This document shows positions 7,530 through 14,235 of a stretch of 14,336 bases of DNA, piece by piece. The notes under the pieces are model-generated. The model saw only the letters and a list, made by a program, of their open reading frames with translations. It was not told where the DNA came from and ran no database searches. Numbering within the stretch: the first letter of the stretch is position 1; each line of letters starts with the position of its first letter. The position numbers were made by a program, and so were the translations under genes. Location of the stretch: contig ONYR01000157.1 of assembly GCA_900322165.1 (NCBI GenBank), positions 1 to 14,336 of the forward strand. The letters run 5' to 3'. The stretch comes from an uncultured Eubacteriales bacterium. GTDB taxonomy: Bacteria > Bacillota > Clostridia > Lachnospirales > Bianqueaceae.

Positions 7530-7566
7530 TCTTTTTTGAACTACCCCTTGGAGGAATTAACCCGCT

Positions 7567-9129
7567 ATGATTTGCCCGCTTTACATCAGCAGCGTTTCGG
7601 CCTGCTTTGAGATCCAGAATGACCGTCCCTACTACACGCAGGCGCCTTACCGTGTCTGCCTCAACGGAGAGGAAGTTCTTCAGAAGGATTCCAACGTCTT
7701 TTCTCTTTTTAAGCTGACCCCCGCTACTGAATACACCCTGACCTTAGAGTATCAGAGTGATGTTCTGCCCGTTGAAACCCTGACCTTTACCACTTCCGAG
7801 GCCCTCACGACCGTCAGTGTCAAAGCCTTCGGCGCCGTCGGCGACGGAGTTCACGATGACACACAGGCGATCCAGACCGCGATCCATTTTCTTCCGAAAA
7901 ACGGCTGCCTGTATCTGCCGGCCGGCACGTACCTGACCGCTCCGATCGCGCTCAAGAGCCACATGACGCTGCATCTCGAGGAAGGCGCTGTTCTTCTCGG
8001 CACGACCGACCGCAGCCGCTACCCCGTCATCCCGGGCACCGCGGAGGATCTCTCCGGCGGCGAGGACGTGCAGCTTGCCACCTTTGAAGGCAACGCGGTT
8101 CCGATGTATCAGGCCCTTGTGATGGCCGCCTATGCGGAAGACATTACGATCATCGGCCCCGGATGCATTGACGGCAACGCCCAGAACAGTGATTTCTGGC
8201 AGGTCTACCGGACGCTTCCGATTGCCCGTCCGCGTCTGCTCTTCTTCAACCGCTGCCAGAACATCACGGTTCACGGCATCAAGGCTTGCAATTCCGCCTC
8301 CTGGCAGCTGCATCCCTACTATTCCGATCATCTCTCGTTCCTTGACGTCTTTGTTCAGGCTCCGAGCAACAGCCCGAACACCGATGCCCTCGACCCCGAA
8401 GCCTGCGATGACGTCCGCATCATCGGCTGCCGTTTCTCGGTCGGTGATGACTGCATCGCGGTCAAATCCAGCAAGATCGAGCTTGGCAGCCACTTCAAGA
8501 AGGCTGCAAGCAACCATGTGATCCGCAACTGCCTGATGGACTTCGGTCACGGCGGTGTTACCCTTGGCAGCGAGATCGGTGCCGGTGTCCGCAACCTGCA
8601 CGTTACCAAGTGCTATTTCCACGGTACCGACCGCGGTCTTCGCATCAAGACCCGCCGCGGACGCGGTAAGGACTGCACGATCGACGGAGTTGTTTTTGAC
8701 AATATCCGCATGGACGGCGTGCTTTCCCCGATCGTAATCAACATGTGGTACAACCGCTGCGATCCTGACGGTGAGTCCGAATACGTCTGGTCCCGCGAGC
8801 ATCTGCCGGTCGATGACCGCACCCCGCATCTTGGCTTCTTCAGCTTCCAGAATCTGGAATGCACCGGCGCTGAAGTCGCGGCCTGCTACATCGATGCCCT
8901 GCCGGAAGCTCCGATCGATGAAGTCGAATTTAAGAACGTCTCGGTTCGCTTTAGTGAAAATGCTCATCCCGGCATCCCGGCGATGATGAATTTCGAAAAA
9001 GAGTACTGCCGCCTCGGCCTGTACCTCGACAACGTCCGCAAGATCCGCCTCGACAACGTTACGCTTGAAGGCGTTGAGGGTGAGGAGCTTGTCATCGCTC
9101 ACTGTGACGACCTGGACATCCGCAGGTAA
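7567..9129 (+). CDS. Intracellular GH28 glycoside hydrolase (polygalacturonase / exo-polygalacturonase type)
   Basis: 520 residues. An N-terminal beta-sandwich-like segment (about 20-78, fibronectin-III-like: P-Y-R-V-C-L-N-G-E ... L-T-P-A-T-E-Y-T-L) precedes the right-handed beta-helix, which opens with F-G-A-V-G-D-G-V-H-D-D near residue 88. GH28 active-site motifs are all present: N-T-D-A at 271-274 (catalytic Asp273), G-D-D-C at 293-296, G-H-G at 327-329 and R-I-K at 359-361. The alanine in place of the common N-T-D-G glycine is a small variation. GH28 enzymes hydrolyse alpha-1,4 galacturonic acid bonds or related rhamnogalacturonan bonds by inversion. No signal peptide is seen, so it should act on imported oligosaccharides in the cytoplasm, and an exo or oligomer-trimming mode is more likely than polymer attack. 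GGAGG at 7550-7554 precedes the start at 12 bases, slightly long. Exact substrate cannot be read from sequence. Confidence 0.92.
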   Translation: MICPLYISSVSACFEIQNDRPYYTQAPYRVCLNGEEVLQKDSNVFSLFKLTPATEYTLTLEYQSDVLPVETLTFTTSEALTTVSVKAFGAVGDGVHDDTQAIQTAIHFLPKNGCLYLPAGTYLTAPIALKSHMTLHLEEGAVLLGTTDRSRYPVIPGTAEDLSGGEDVQLATFEGNAVPMYQALVMAAYAEDITIIGPGCIDGNAQNSDFWQVYRTLPIARPRLLFFNRCQNITVHGIKACNSASWQLHPYYSDHLSFLDVFVQAPSNSPNTDALDPEACDDVRIIGCRFSVGDDCIAVKSSKIELGSHFKKAASNHVIRNCLMDFGHGGVTLGSEIGAGVRNLHVTKCYFHGTDRGLRIKTRRGRGKDCTIDGVVFDNIRMDGVLSPIVINMWYNRCDPDGESEYVWSREHLPVDDRTPHLGFFSFQNLECTGAEVAACYIDALPEAPIDEVEFKNVSVRFSENAHPGIPAMMNFEKEYCRLGLYLDNVRKIRLDNVTLEGVEGEELVIAHCDDLDIRR

Positions 9130-9201
9130 GTCCGGGATCTTCCGAGAAAGTCCGTGCACGTCCTTCCATAAACCATCATTAAATCGCTACGGAGGTTTGC
9201 T

Positions 9202-10347
9202 ATGTACGAGCAGATTGATGCCTATGTCCATCGCCTGATCAATGAATCCACCCCCGAGAGAACGGTCTGGAACATTGAAAAGATCCGCGAAGGAAAACCC
9301 GCGAACTGGAACTACATCGACGGCTGCATGATCACGGCGCTTCTCTCGATGGCCGAGATCACGCATGATCAGCGCTTCTTCGACTTCGCTGAGAACTTCA
9401 TCGATCACTTTGTTCAGGAAGACGGCTCGATCCTGACCTACTCGATCACCAACTACAATCTGGATGATATCAACGAGGGCCGGGTTCTCTTCGAGCTCTA
9501 CGAAAAGACCGGTAAGGAGAAATACCGCCTGGCTGCCGATCATCTGCGCCGAGCGCTTTCGGTCCATCCGCGTCCGGAGTGTGGAAACTTCTGGCACAAG
9601 CTCATCTACCCGAACCAGGTCTGGCTTGACGGCATCTACATGGCGCAGGTCTTCTATGCGCTCTATGAACTGCATTTCGGCAGCGGCTCCTGCGCGGACA
9701 CGATCCGCCAGATCAAGAACGTTGAAAAGCACATGAAGGATCCCGCAACCGGCCTGTACTTCCACGGCTACGATGTCAGCAAGACCGCTTTCTGGGCCGA
9801 CCCTGAGACCGGATGCTCCAAGAACTTCTGGCTCCGCTCGCTCGGCTGGTTCTGCGTTGCGCTTGCGGACCTGTGCGAGATCCTGCCGGAGGATCAGCGT
9901 GCTGAGCTCGTTCCGATCTACACCGATCTGATGAAGTCCCTGACCGCGTTCCAGGATGAAGCCACCGGCATGTACTGGCAGGTCCCGAACATGCCCGGAC
10001 GTGAAGGCAACTATCTTGAAACCAGCGGCAGCAGCATGATCGCCTACGCGATGCTCAAGGGTGCGCGTCTTGGATTTCTGCCAAAAGAATATGCCGTCAA
10101 AGGTCAGAAGACCTTCAACGGCATTGTTGAAAAATATTTGTCCTTTACAGAGGATGAAAACGGTGAAACCAAGCTCAACCTCGGCGGGATCTGCCTCGTG
10201 GCCGGTCTTGGCCCGGAAAACAACCGCCGCCGCGACGGCTCGTATGAGTATTACATCTCTGAGCCGATCGTCGAAAACGATGCCAAGGGCGTTGCACCGT
10301 TCCTGCTTGCCTACACCGAAGTCGTCCGGCTTTCCGAGAACGCTTAA
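9202..10347 (+). CDS. GH105 unsaturated rhamnogalacturonyl / galacturonyl hydrolase (YteR-like)
   Basis: 381 residues, the normal length for GH105. These (alpha/alpha)6-barrel enzymes remove the 4,5-unsaturated uronate left at the non-reducing end by pectate or rhamnogalacturonan lyases, by hydrating the double bond. Family landmarks are visible: N-Y-N-L-D-D with Asp88, N-Q-V-W-L-D-G with Asp143, F-H-G-Y-D with His188, and F-W-L-R-S-L-G-W at 209-216. From memory of the family, Asp88 and Asp143 coincide in number with the key residues of Bacillus YteR. No signal peptide, so it is cytoplasmic. CGGAGG at 9190-9195 sets the start. It is the last gene of the operon on this strand, and its TAA overlaps the TAA of the convergent regulator. 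The released sugar feeds KduI. Whether the partner sugar is rhamnose or galacturonate is not decided by sequence. Confidence 0.93.
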   Translation: MYEQIDAYVHRLINESTPERTVWNIEKIREGKPANWNYIDGCMITALLSMAEITHDQRFFDFAENFIDHFVQEDGSILTYSITNYNLDDINEGRVLFELYEKTGKEKYRLAADHLRRALSVHPRPECGNFWHKLIYPNQVWLDGIYMAQVFYALYELHFGSGSCADTIRQIKNVEKHMKDPATGLYFHGYDVSKTAFWADPETGCSKNFWLRSLGWFCVALADLCEILPEDQRAELVPIYTDLMKSLTAFQDEATGMYWQVPNMPGREGNYLETSGSSMIAYAMLKGARLGFLPKEYAVKGQKTFNGIVEKYLSFTEDENGETKLNLGGICLVAGLGPENNRRRDGSYEYYISEPIVENDAKGVAPFLLAYTEVVRLSENA

Positions 10348-11168
10348 GCCTCAGCGTTCTCCATCTCGCCCGGCTCCTCTTCGCTCAGCATGATCTTGAC
10401 GCTGTCTGCGTCTTCGACGACGACCTCCTGACTCTTTTTCTCCATGTAGTAGCTGGGGGAAACCCCGTACTTTTTCTTAAACATGCGGGAGAAATACAGG
10501 GGCTCGCGGAATCCGCACATGTGCGCGATCTCCGCAATGTTGAGACCGTCGCTGTACGGGGAGGAGAGCCGATCGGCGGCTGCCTGAAGCCGTTTATCGC
10601 TCAGATACTGATGCGGCGTCACGCCCAGCTCCTTCTTAAACAGCTTGCGAAGATAATCGTAGCTGAAGGGGAAGCTGCGCAGATACTCATCGAGTTCATA
10701 CCGCCCGTCCGGATAATTCTGAATGATGTTGTTTTCGATCTCTTCGACGACCCTGCTGCGCGTGGGGCCCTTGCGGTAAGCCACAAGATAGCTGACGATC
10801 AGATCGCCGTACGCGCTCAAGAGGATCTGCTTGACAGAGGGATCGCCGTAGAAATGGAAGAAAGCGGCGTTAAACGCGTTGTAGATGAACCCGTTCGCGT
10901 CGTCTTTGATGACGACAGGCTTCTTAAAAGGCAGTGTCGTATCCGTCATGTTGAGGTGAATGTTTGTGAAACCCTCTTCCCCGTAATTGGTATGAGGAAG
11001 CTTTGGCGGAATCACTACAACATCACCTTTTTCGTAGGGAATCCGCTCATGATTTATGATGAACTCGCCCCTGCCGCTTGTGCAGTAGATGAGCTCCCAG
11101 CTGTTGTGCTCATGTCTGGAAACAGTATAGGTAACCGAGTGCTTTCCTGCATAAACAATCTCATTCAT
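10344..11168 (-). CDS. AraC-family transcriptional regulator with cupin-like sensor domain
   Basis: 274 residues. The N-terminal cupin-like part (about 1-90: H-E-H at 19-21, E-K-G-D-V-V-V-I-P-P at 46-55, P-H-T at 58-60) probably binds the inducing sugar. The C-terminal double helix-turn-helix domain spans about 155-245 and carries the AraC signature (I-A-E-I-A-H-M-C-G-F at 211-220, then Y-F-S-R-M-F-K-K-K-Y-G-V-S-P). A charged tail of about 30 residues, rich in Glu, follows. The frame is open upstream to an ATG at 11381, but the start at 11168 is chosen because GGAGG lies at 11180-11176, a promoter lies just upstream of it, and the upstream codons give non-family sequence. It sits between the transport/hydrolase operon and the kduI-eda operon and is the obvious candidate regulator of both; that is inference. 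Its own promoter overlaps a candidate binding site. Confidence 0.93.
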   Translation of the reverse strand: MNEIVYAGKHSVTYTVSRHEHNSWELIYCTSGRGEFIINHERIPYEKGDVVVIPPKLPHTNYGEEGFTNIHLNMTDTTLPFKKPVVIKDDANGFIYNAFNAAFFHFYGDPSVKQILLSAYGDLIVSYLVAYRKGPTRSRVVEEIENNIIQNYPDGRYELDEYLRSFPFSYDYLRKLFKKELGVTPHQYLSDKRLQAAADRLSSPYSDGLNIAEIAHMCGFREPLYFSRMFKKKYGVSPSYYMEKKSQEVVVEDADSVKIMLSEEEPGEMENAEA

Positions 11169-11193
11169 GTTAGCGCCTCCTTCGGTAAACGTG

Positions 11194-11222
11194 ATTATAG
11201 CATGTTTGTATCGATTTGTCCA
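11194..11222 (-). promoter_or_regulatory. Promoter of the AraC-family regulator
   Basis: Read on the minus strand: -35 TGGACA (11222-11217), 17-bp spacer, -10 TATAAT (11199-11194), with an extended-10 TG (TGCTATAAT). This is close to the consensus of the main vegetative sigma factor. Initiation would fall near 11187, giving a leader of about 20 bases that contains the GGAGG and leads straight to the ATG at 11168. Confidence 0.78.
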
Positions 11223-11246
11223 TATGGATATCCGTATTATCCATAT
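11217..11246. promoter_or_regulatory. Candidate operator: 21-bp-spaced direct repeat with nested inverted repeat
   Basis: TCCATAT occurs at 11219-11225 and again at 11240-11246, a 21-bp period (two helical turns), which is the geometry of AraC-family half-sites. The same stretch also holds a 9-bp inverted repeat, ATATGGATA (11222-11230) and TATCCATAT (11238-11246), with a 7-bp spacer. The left half overlaps the -35 of the regulator's promoter, so binding would be expected to repress that gene. Which protein binds is not shown by sequence. Confidence 0.55.
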
Positions 11247-11345
11247 ACAGAATCGGCGCATCACGGGTTCTCCCAGGCAGCGCGGCGCTTCCGTTGGATG
11301 TTTTTGCTCAAAAGTATATATGAAACGGTCTCTTTTCTCGGCAGC

Positions 11346-11374
11346 TTGTCGGTATTGTCCGTTTTGTGTATAAA
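11346..11374 (+). promoter_or_regulatory. Candidate promoter of the msmX-kduI-eda operon
   Basis: -35 TTGTCG (11346-11351), 17-bp spacer, -10 TATAAA (11369-11374). The weak -35 would suit activation by the neighbouring regulator. If used, the transcript has a leader of about 140 bases. A competing -10, TATACT at 11415-11420, has no recognisable -35 (TAGCAA at 17 bp) but could serve an activator-dependent promoter. Confidence 0.45.
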
Positions 11375-11417
11375 CAAACATATTTTAGAGATAGCAATTT
11401 AAAAAGCTATCCTTTAT

Positions 11418-11469
11418 ACTGGGAATAAGGTTTCGTGATCTTTGGAAACACTGGGTTCCTTATTCCAGT
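11418..11469 (+). other. Potential leader stem in the 5' region of the second ATPase operon
   Basis: ACTGGGAATAAGG (11418-11430) pairs with CCTTATTCCAGT (11458-11469) as a 12-bp stem with one bulged G, enclosing a 27-base loop. No U-tract follows. A small 6-1-6 inverted repeat, AAGGCT-G-AGCCTT, lies at 11478-11490 between this stem and the AAGGGGG ribosome binding site (11511-11517). It could be an RNA control element or a DNA binding site. I do not recognise a known riboswitch. Confidence 0.45.
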
Positions 11470-11524
11470 AAAGTCGCAAGGCTGAGCCTTCAGGCTTTCC
11501 ATTCTATGATAAGGGGGCACTACC

Positions 11525-12604
11525 ATGGCATACTTAACCCTGAAGAACATCAACAAGATCTACCCGAACGGCTATCATGCCGTACACGATTTCAACCTTG
11601 AGATCGAAAAGGGTGAGTTCATCGTTTTTGTCGGCCCTTCCGGCTGCGGAAAATCGACGACCCTGCGCATGATTGCCGGTCTGGAAGACATCTCCAGCGG
11701 TGATTTCCTCATCAACGGGAAGCGCGCCAACGAAAAGGGTCCGCGTGAGCGCGAGATCGCAATGGTCTTCCAGAGCTACGCACTGTATCCGCAGATGACC
11801 GTCTATGACAACCTCGCTTTCGGCCTGACCCTTCAGGGCGTTGACGAAGACGTCATCGAAGAGCGCGTCAACAAGACCGCGAAGATCCTCGGTCTGACCG
11901 ATTACCTCGACCGTCTGCCGCGTGCGCTTTCCGGCGGTCAGAGACAGCGTGTCGCCGTCGGCCGTGCCATTATCCGCAAGGTCGGTATCTTCCTGATGGA
12001 TGAGCCGCTCTCCAACCTTGATGCGAAGCAGCGTGTTACCATGCGCTCCGAGATCACCCAGATCCACCGCGAAACCGGCGCTACCACCATCTACGTTACC
12101 CACGATCAGACCGAAGCTATGACTATGGCGGACCGCATCGTCGTTATGAAGGACGGTTATGTTCAGCAGATCGGTACTCCGTATGAGCTGTACTTCAAGC
12201 CGGTCAATGTCTTCGTCGGCGGTTTCATCGGCGAGCCTCCGATGAACTTCCTGAGAGAGACCGTAACCGATGGTCACATCCACATCGGACCGTTCTCGCT
12301 TGACACTTCCAAGAAGCTCGGCGACAAGGCGAAGGATTACGAGGGCAAGGAGCTTGTCTTCGGCTTCCGTCCCGAAGGAATCGTTCTCGGCAAGCACGAC
12401 AACGCTTATCAGCTTAACGCCATGGTAGAGCTGACCGAAATGCTTGGCGACAACACCAACGTCTACATCGATATCAACGGCGAAAAGGCCATCCTCAAGG
12501 TCGATCCGCATGACACGCCCGAGATCGATACCGAAATCACCTTCTCCATCCCGTACGAGAATGTTTACTTCTTCGACGGTGAGACCGAGAACGTCATCGA
12601 ATAA
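11525..12604 (+). CDS. msmX: MsmX/UgpC-type ABC transporter ATP-binding protein (second copy)
   Basis: 359-residue cytoplasmic ATPase of the MalK/MsmX group. Motifs fall at the same positions as in the 5106 copy: Walker A at 37-45, L-S-G-G-Q at 135-139, Asp159-Glu160 in F-L-M-D-E-P, and His193. The C-terminal OB/TOBE-type domain looks conventional (V-E-L-T-E-M-L-G-D-N-T-N-V-Y), and the Q-loop region reads A-L-Y-P-Q-M, so this copy resembles a typical shared ATPase more than the first. It heads the kduI-eda operon and has no permease genes next to it, which fits an ATPase that energises several importers, including possibly the one upstream. AAGGGGG at 11511-11517 sets the start. It should respond to whatever controls the 11169-11524 region. 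Confidence 0.95.
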   Translation: MAYLTLKNINKIYPNGYHAVHDFNLEIEKGEFIVFVGPSGCGKSTTLRMIAGLEDISSGDFLINGKRANEKGPREREIAMVFQSYALYPQMTVYDNLAFGLTLQGVDEDVIEERVNKTAKILGLTDYLDRLPRALSGGQRQRVAVGRAIIRKVGIFLMDEPLSNLDAKQRVTMRSEITQIHRETGATTIYVTHDQTEAMTMADRIVVMKDGYVQQIGTPYELYFKPVNVFVGGFIGEPPMNFLRETVTDGHIHIGPFSLDTSKKLGDKAKDYEGKELVFGFRPEGIVLGKHDNAYQLNAMVELTEMLGDNTNVYIDINGEKAILKVDPHDTPEIDTEITFSIPYENVYFFDGETENVIE

Positions 12605-12614
12605 TCAATCCATG

Positions 12615-12651
12615 ACACGCTGCATCGAAAACCGGTTTTGGTGCAGCGTGT
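12615..12651 (+). other. Long stem-loop between the second ATPase gene and kduI
   Basis: ACACGCTGCA (12615-12624) pairs perfectly with TGCAGCGTGT (12642-12651). The 17-base interior holds a second palindrome, AAAACCGGTTTT (12628-12639), so a stacked or cruciform shape is possible. It ends 11 bases before the kduI ribosome binding site and has only TTTC after it, so it is more likely an mRNA stability, processing or attenuation element than a full terminator. Confidence 0.65.
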
Positions 12652-12674
12652 TTCAAACTACGAGGTAAACGATT

Positions 12675-13517
12675 ATGGATATCCGCTACTCTGCTCATCC
12701 GCGCGACGTCGCTCGCTACACCACCGAGGAACTTCGCCGCGAATTTCTGATCACCGATCTTTACAAGCCCGACACCGTACAGGCTACCTATTCTCACGTC
12801 GACCGCATGGTCATCATGGGTATCCTTCCTGTCAACGAGGTCGTATCGATTGACAAGGGCATCGATGTATGGCATAATTTCGGAACGAATTACTTCCTTG
12901 AGCGCCGCGAAGCCGGTGTCTTCAACCTCGGCGGAAAGGGCTTTATCGAAGTCGACGGTGTCCGCTACGATCTTGGCTACGAGGATTGCCTCTACATCGC
13001 CAAAGAGACCAAAACCGTTCTCTTCGGCAGCTGCGATCCCGATGACCCGGCCCGCTATTATCTGGCTTCTACGCCGGCTCACAAGGTCTGCAAGACGACC
13101 TTCCTGTCCTTCGCTGATGCCAACAAGCGTCCGCTCGGAAGCCAGGAGACCTCGAACAAGCGCGTCATCAACCAGTTCATCCATCCCGATGTCCTGGAGA
13201 CCTGCCAGCTTTCCATGGGTCTCACGCAGCTTGCCCCGGGCAACGTCTGGAACTCCATGCCCTGCCACACGCATGAGCGCCGCATGGAAGTCTACACCTA
13301 CTTCAACCTGCCCGAGGACAACATCGTCATGCACTTTATGGGCAGACCGGACCAGACCCGCAATCTTGTCATGAAGAACTATGATGCCGTAATCTCTCCG
13401 TCCTGGTCGATCCACTGCGGATGCGGCACCGCTGCCTACACCTTCATCTGGGCGATGGGCGGTGAGAATCAGGCCTTCGACGATATGGACAATCTGGTTG
13501 CCACTGAACTTCAGTAA
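12675..13517 (+). CDS. kduI: 5-keto-4-deoxyuronate isomerase (4-deoxy-L-threo-5-hexosulose-uronate ketol-isomerase)
   Basis: Converts 5-keto-4-deoxyuronate, formed from unsaturated uronates, to 3-deoxy-D-glycero-2,5-hexodiulosonate in the cytoplasm; a zinc-dependent cupin enzyme. At 280 residues it matches KduI (about 278). The metal-site motif M-P-C-H-T-H-E-R-R-M-E-V-Y is intact: His198, His200 and Glu205, with His247 in S-I-H-C-G-C-G completing the ligands. The spacing equals that of the E. coli enzyme with an offset of two. The N-terminus (R-Y-S-A-H-P) and W-H-N-F-G-T-N-Y-F-L-E-R-R-E-A-G are also KduI-like. A modest GAGG at 12662-12665 precedes the start at 9 bases. It acts directly after the GH105 product has opened to the keto form; the next enzyme, KduD, is not in the window. 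Confidence 0.97.
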   Translation: MDIRYSAHPRDVARYTTEELRREFLITDLYKPDTVQATYSHVDRMVIMGILPVNEVVSIDKGIDVWHNFGTNYFLERREAGVFNLGGKGFIEVDGVRYDLGYEDCLYIAKETKTVLFGSCDPDDPARYYLASTPAHKVCKTTFLSFADANKRPLGSQETSNKRVINQFIHPDVLETCQLSMGLTQLAPGNVWNSMPCHTHERRMEVYTYFNLPEDNIVMHFMGRPDQTRNLVMKNYDAVISPSWSIHCGCGTAAYTFIWAMGGENQAFDDMDNLVATELQ

Positions 13518-13571
13518 GCTCCGCTTAAGGCGCGTTTCAATTTAATAAAAATAGTCAAAGGAGATGCTATC

Positions 13572-14201
13572 ATGACTGTACTTGAAAGACTTAGAAATTC
13601 CGTCGTTGTTCCGGTTGTCGTTCTCGACAAGGTTGAAGACGCGGTTCCCGCTGCCCGTGCTATGGTTGCCGGCGGCGTTGATGTAATGGAGATCACCTTC
13701 CGTACCGCAGCTGCTGCCGATTCCATCGAAGCTGTTGCCAAGGAAGTTCCCGAGATGCTTGTCGGTGCCGGCACCGTTATCACGCTTGAGCAGTGCAAGC
13801 TCGCCGTTGCCAAGGGTGCAAAGTTCATCGTTTCCCCCGGCTACAACGAAGAAGTTGTCGCATGGTGCTGCGAAAACAACATCCCTGTCACCCCGGGATG
13901 CGTTACCCCCACCGAGATCACGATGGCGCTGAAGCATGACCTGAAGGTCCTGAAGTTCTTCCCGGCCAACGTTTACGGCGGTCTGAACGCACTGAAGGCG
14001 CTCTCCGGCCCGTTTGTCGGCCTGAAGTTCATCCCCACCGGCGGCGTAAACAGCGCGAACATCGCTGAGTTCTGGGCTGCTCCGTTCATCCACGCAGTCG
14101 GCGGCAGCTGGGTTTGCCCGAAAGCGGACATCGCCGCTCACAACTGGGAAAAGATCACCGGCCTTTGCAAGGAAGCTCGCAAGGCGGCTCTTGGCGAATA
14201 A
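13572..14201 (+). CDS. eda: Bifunctional KDPG/KHG aldolase (2-dehydro-3-deoxy-phosphogluconate aldolase)
   Basis: Class I aldolase that splits 2-keto-3-deoxy-6-phosphogluconate into pyruvate and glyceraldehyde-3-phosphate, the last step of uronate breakdown. 209 residues, the usual size. The Schiff-base lysine is Lys128 in L-K-F-F-P-A; Glu40 and Arg44 lie in M-E-I-T-F-R-T; G-A-G-T-V follows near 65; the phosphate-binding part has F-I-P-T-G-G-V-N and A-V-G-G-S-W. All three catalytic positions are shifted by five from the E. coli enzyme, so the alignment is coherent. AAAGGAG at 13557-13563 sets the start. It is the last gene of this transcription unit and is followed by a strong terminator. A related KDPGal aldolase cannot be excluded from sequence, but the kduI neighbour favours the KDPG role. 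Confidence 0.96.
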   Translation: MTVLERLRNSVVVPVVVLDKVEDAVPAARAMVAGGVDVMEITFRTAAAADSIEAVAKEVPEMLVGAGTVITLEQCKLAVAKGAKFIVSPGYNEEVVAWCCENNIPVTPGCVTPTEITMALKHDLKVLKFFPANVYGGLNALKALSGPFVGLKFIPTGGVNSANIAEFWAAPFIHAVGGSWVCPKADIAAHNWEKITGLCKEARKAALGE

Positions 14202-14235
14202 TTCGTTTTTCCCCATATTATTGAATTGCCTTTTC

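Larger units (their letters stand above)
11169..11524. other. 356-bp divergent control region with no gene
   Basis: No credible coding sequence is seen between the regulator start and the second ATPase start. From left to right it holds the regulator's promoter and operator (11194-11246), an unremarkable stretch (11250-11340), a candidate rightward promoter (11346-11374), an inverted repeat GATAGC-N10-GCTATC (11390-11411), a long imperfect stem (11418-11469) and a short inverted repeat (11478-11490). The region is richer in A+T than the flanking genes. Confidence 0.7.

Noticed and set aside
11169..11381. 71-residue N-terminal extension of the AraC-type regulator
   Set aside because: The extension covers the regulator's own promoter and operator and reads as non-family sequence; GGAGG is correctly placed before the ATG at 11168.
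10521..11402. Plus-strand open frame of 293 codons opposite the regulator
   Set aside because: It is a shadow of the AraC-type gene; no ribosome binding site or family features, whereas the minus strand has a clear helix-turn-helix domain.
11505..11510. TATGAT just upstream of the second ATPase as a -10 element
   Set aside because: It is only 14 bases from the start codon, adjoins the ribosome binding site and has no -35 at the proper distance.
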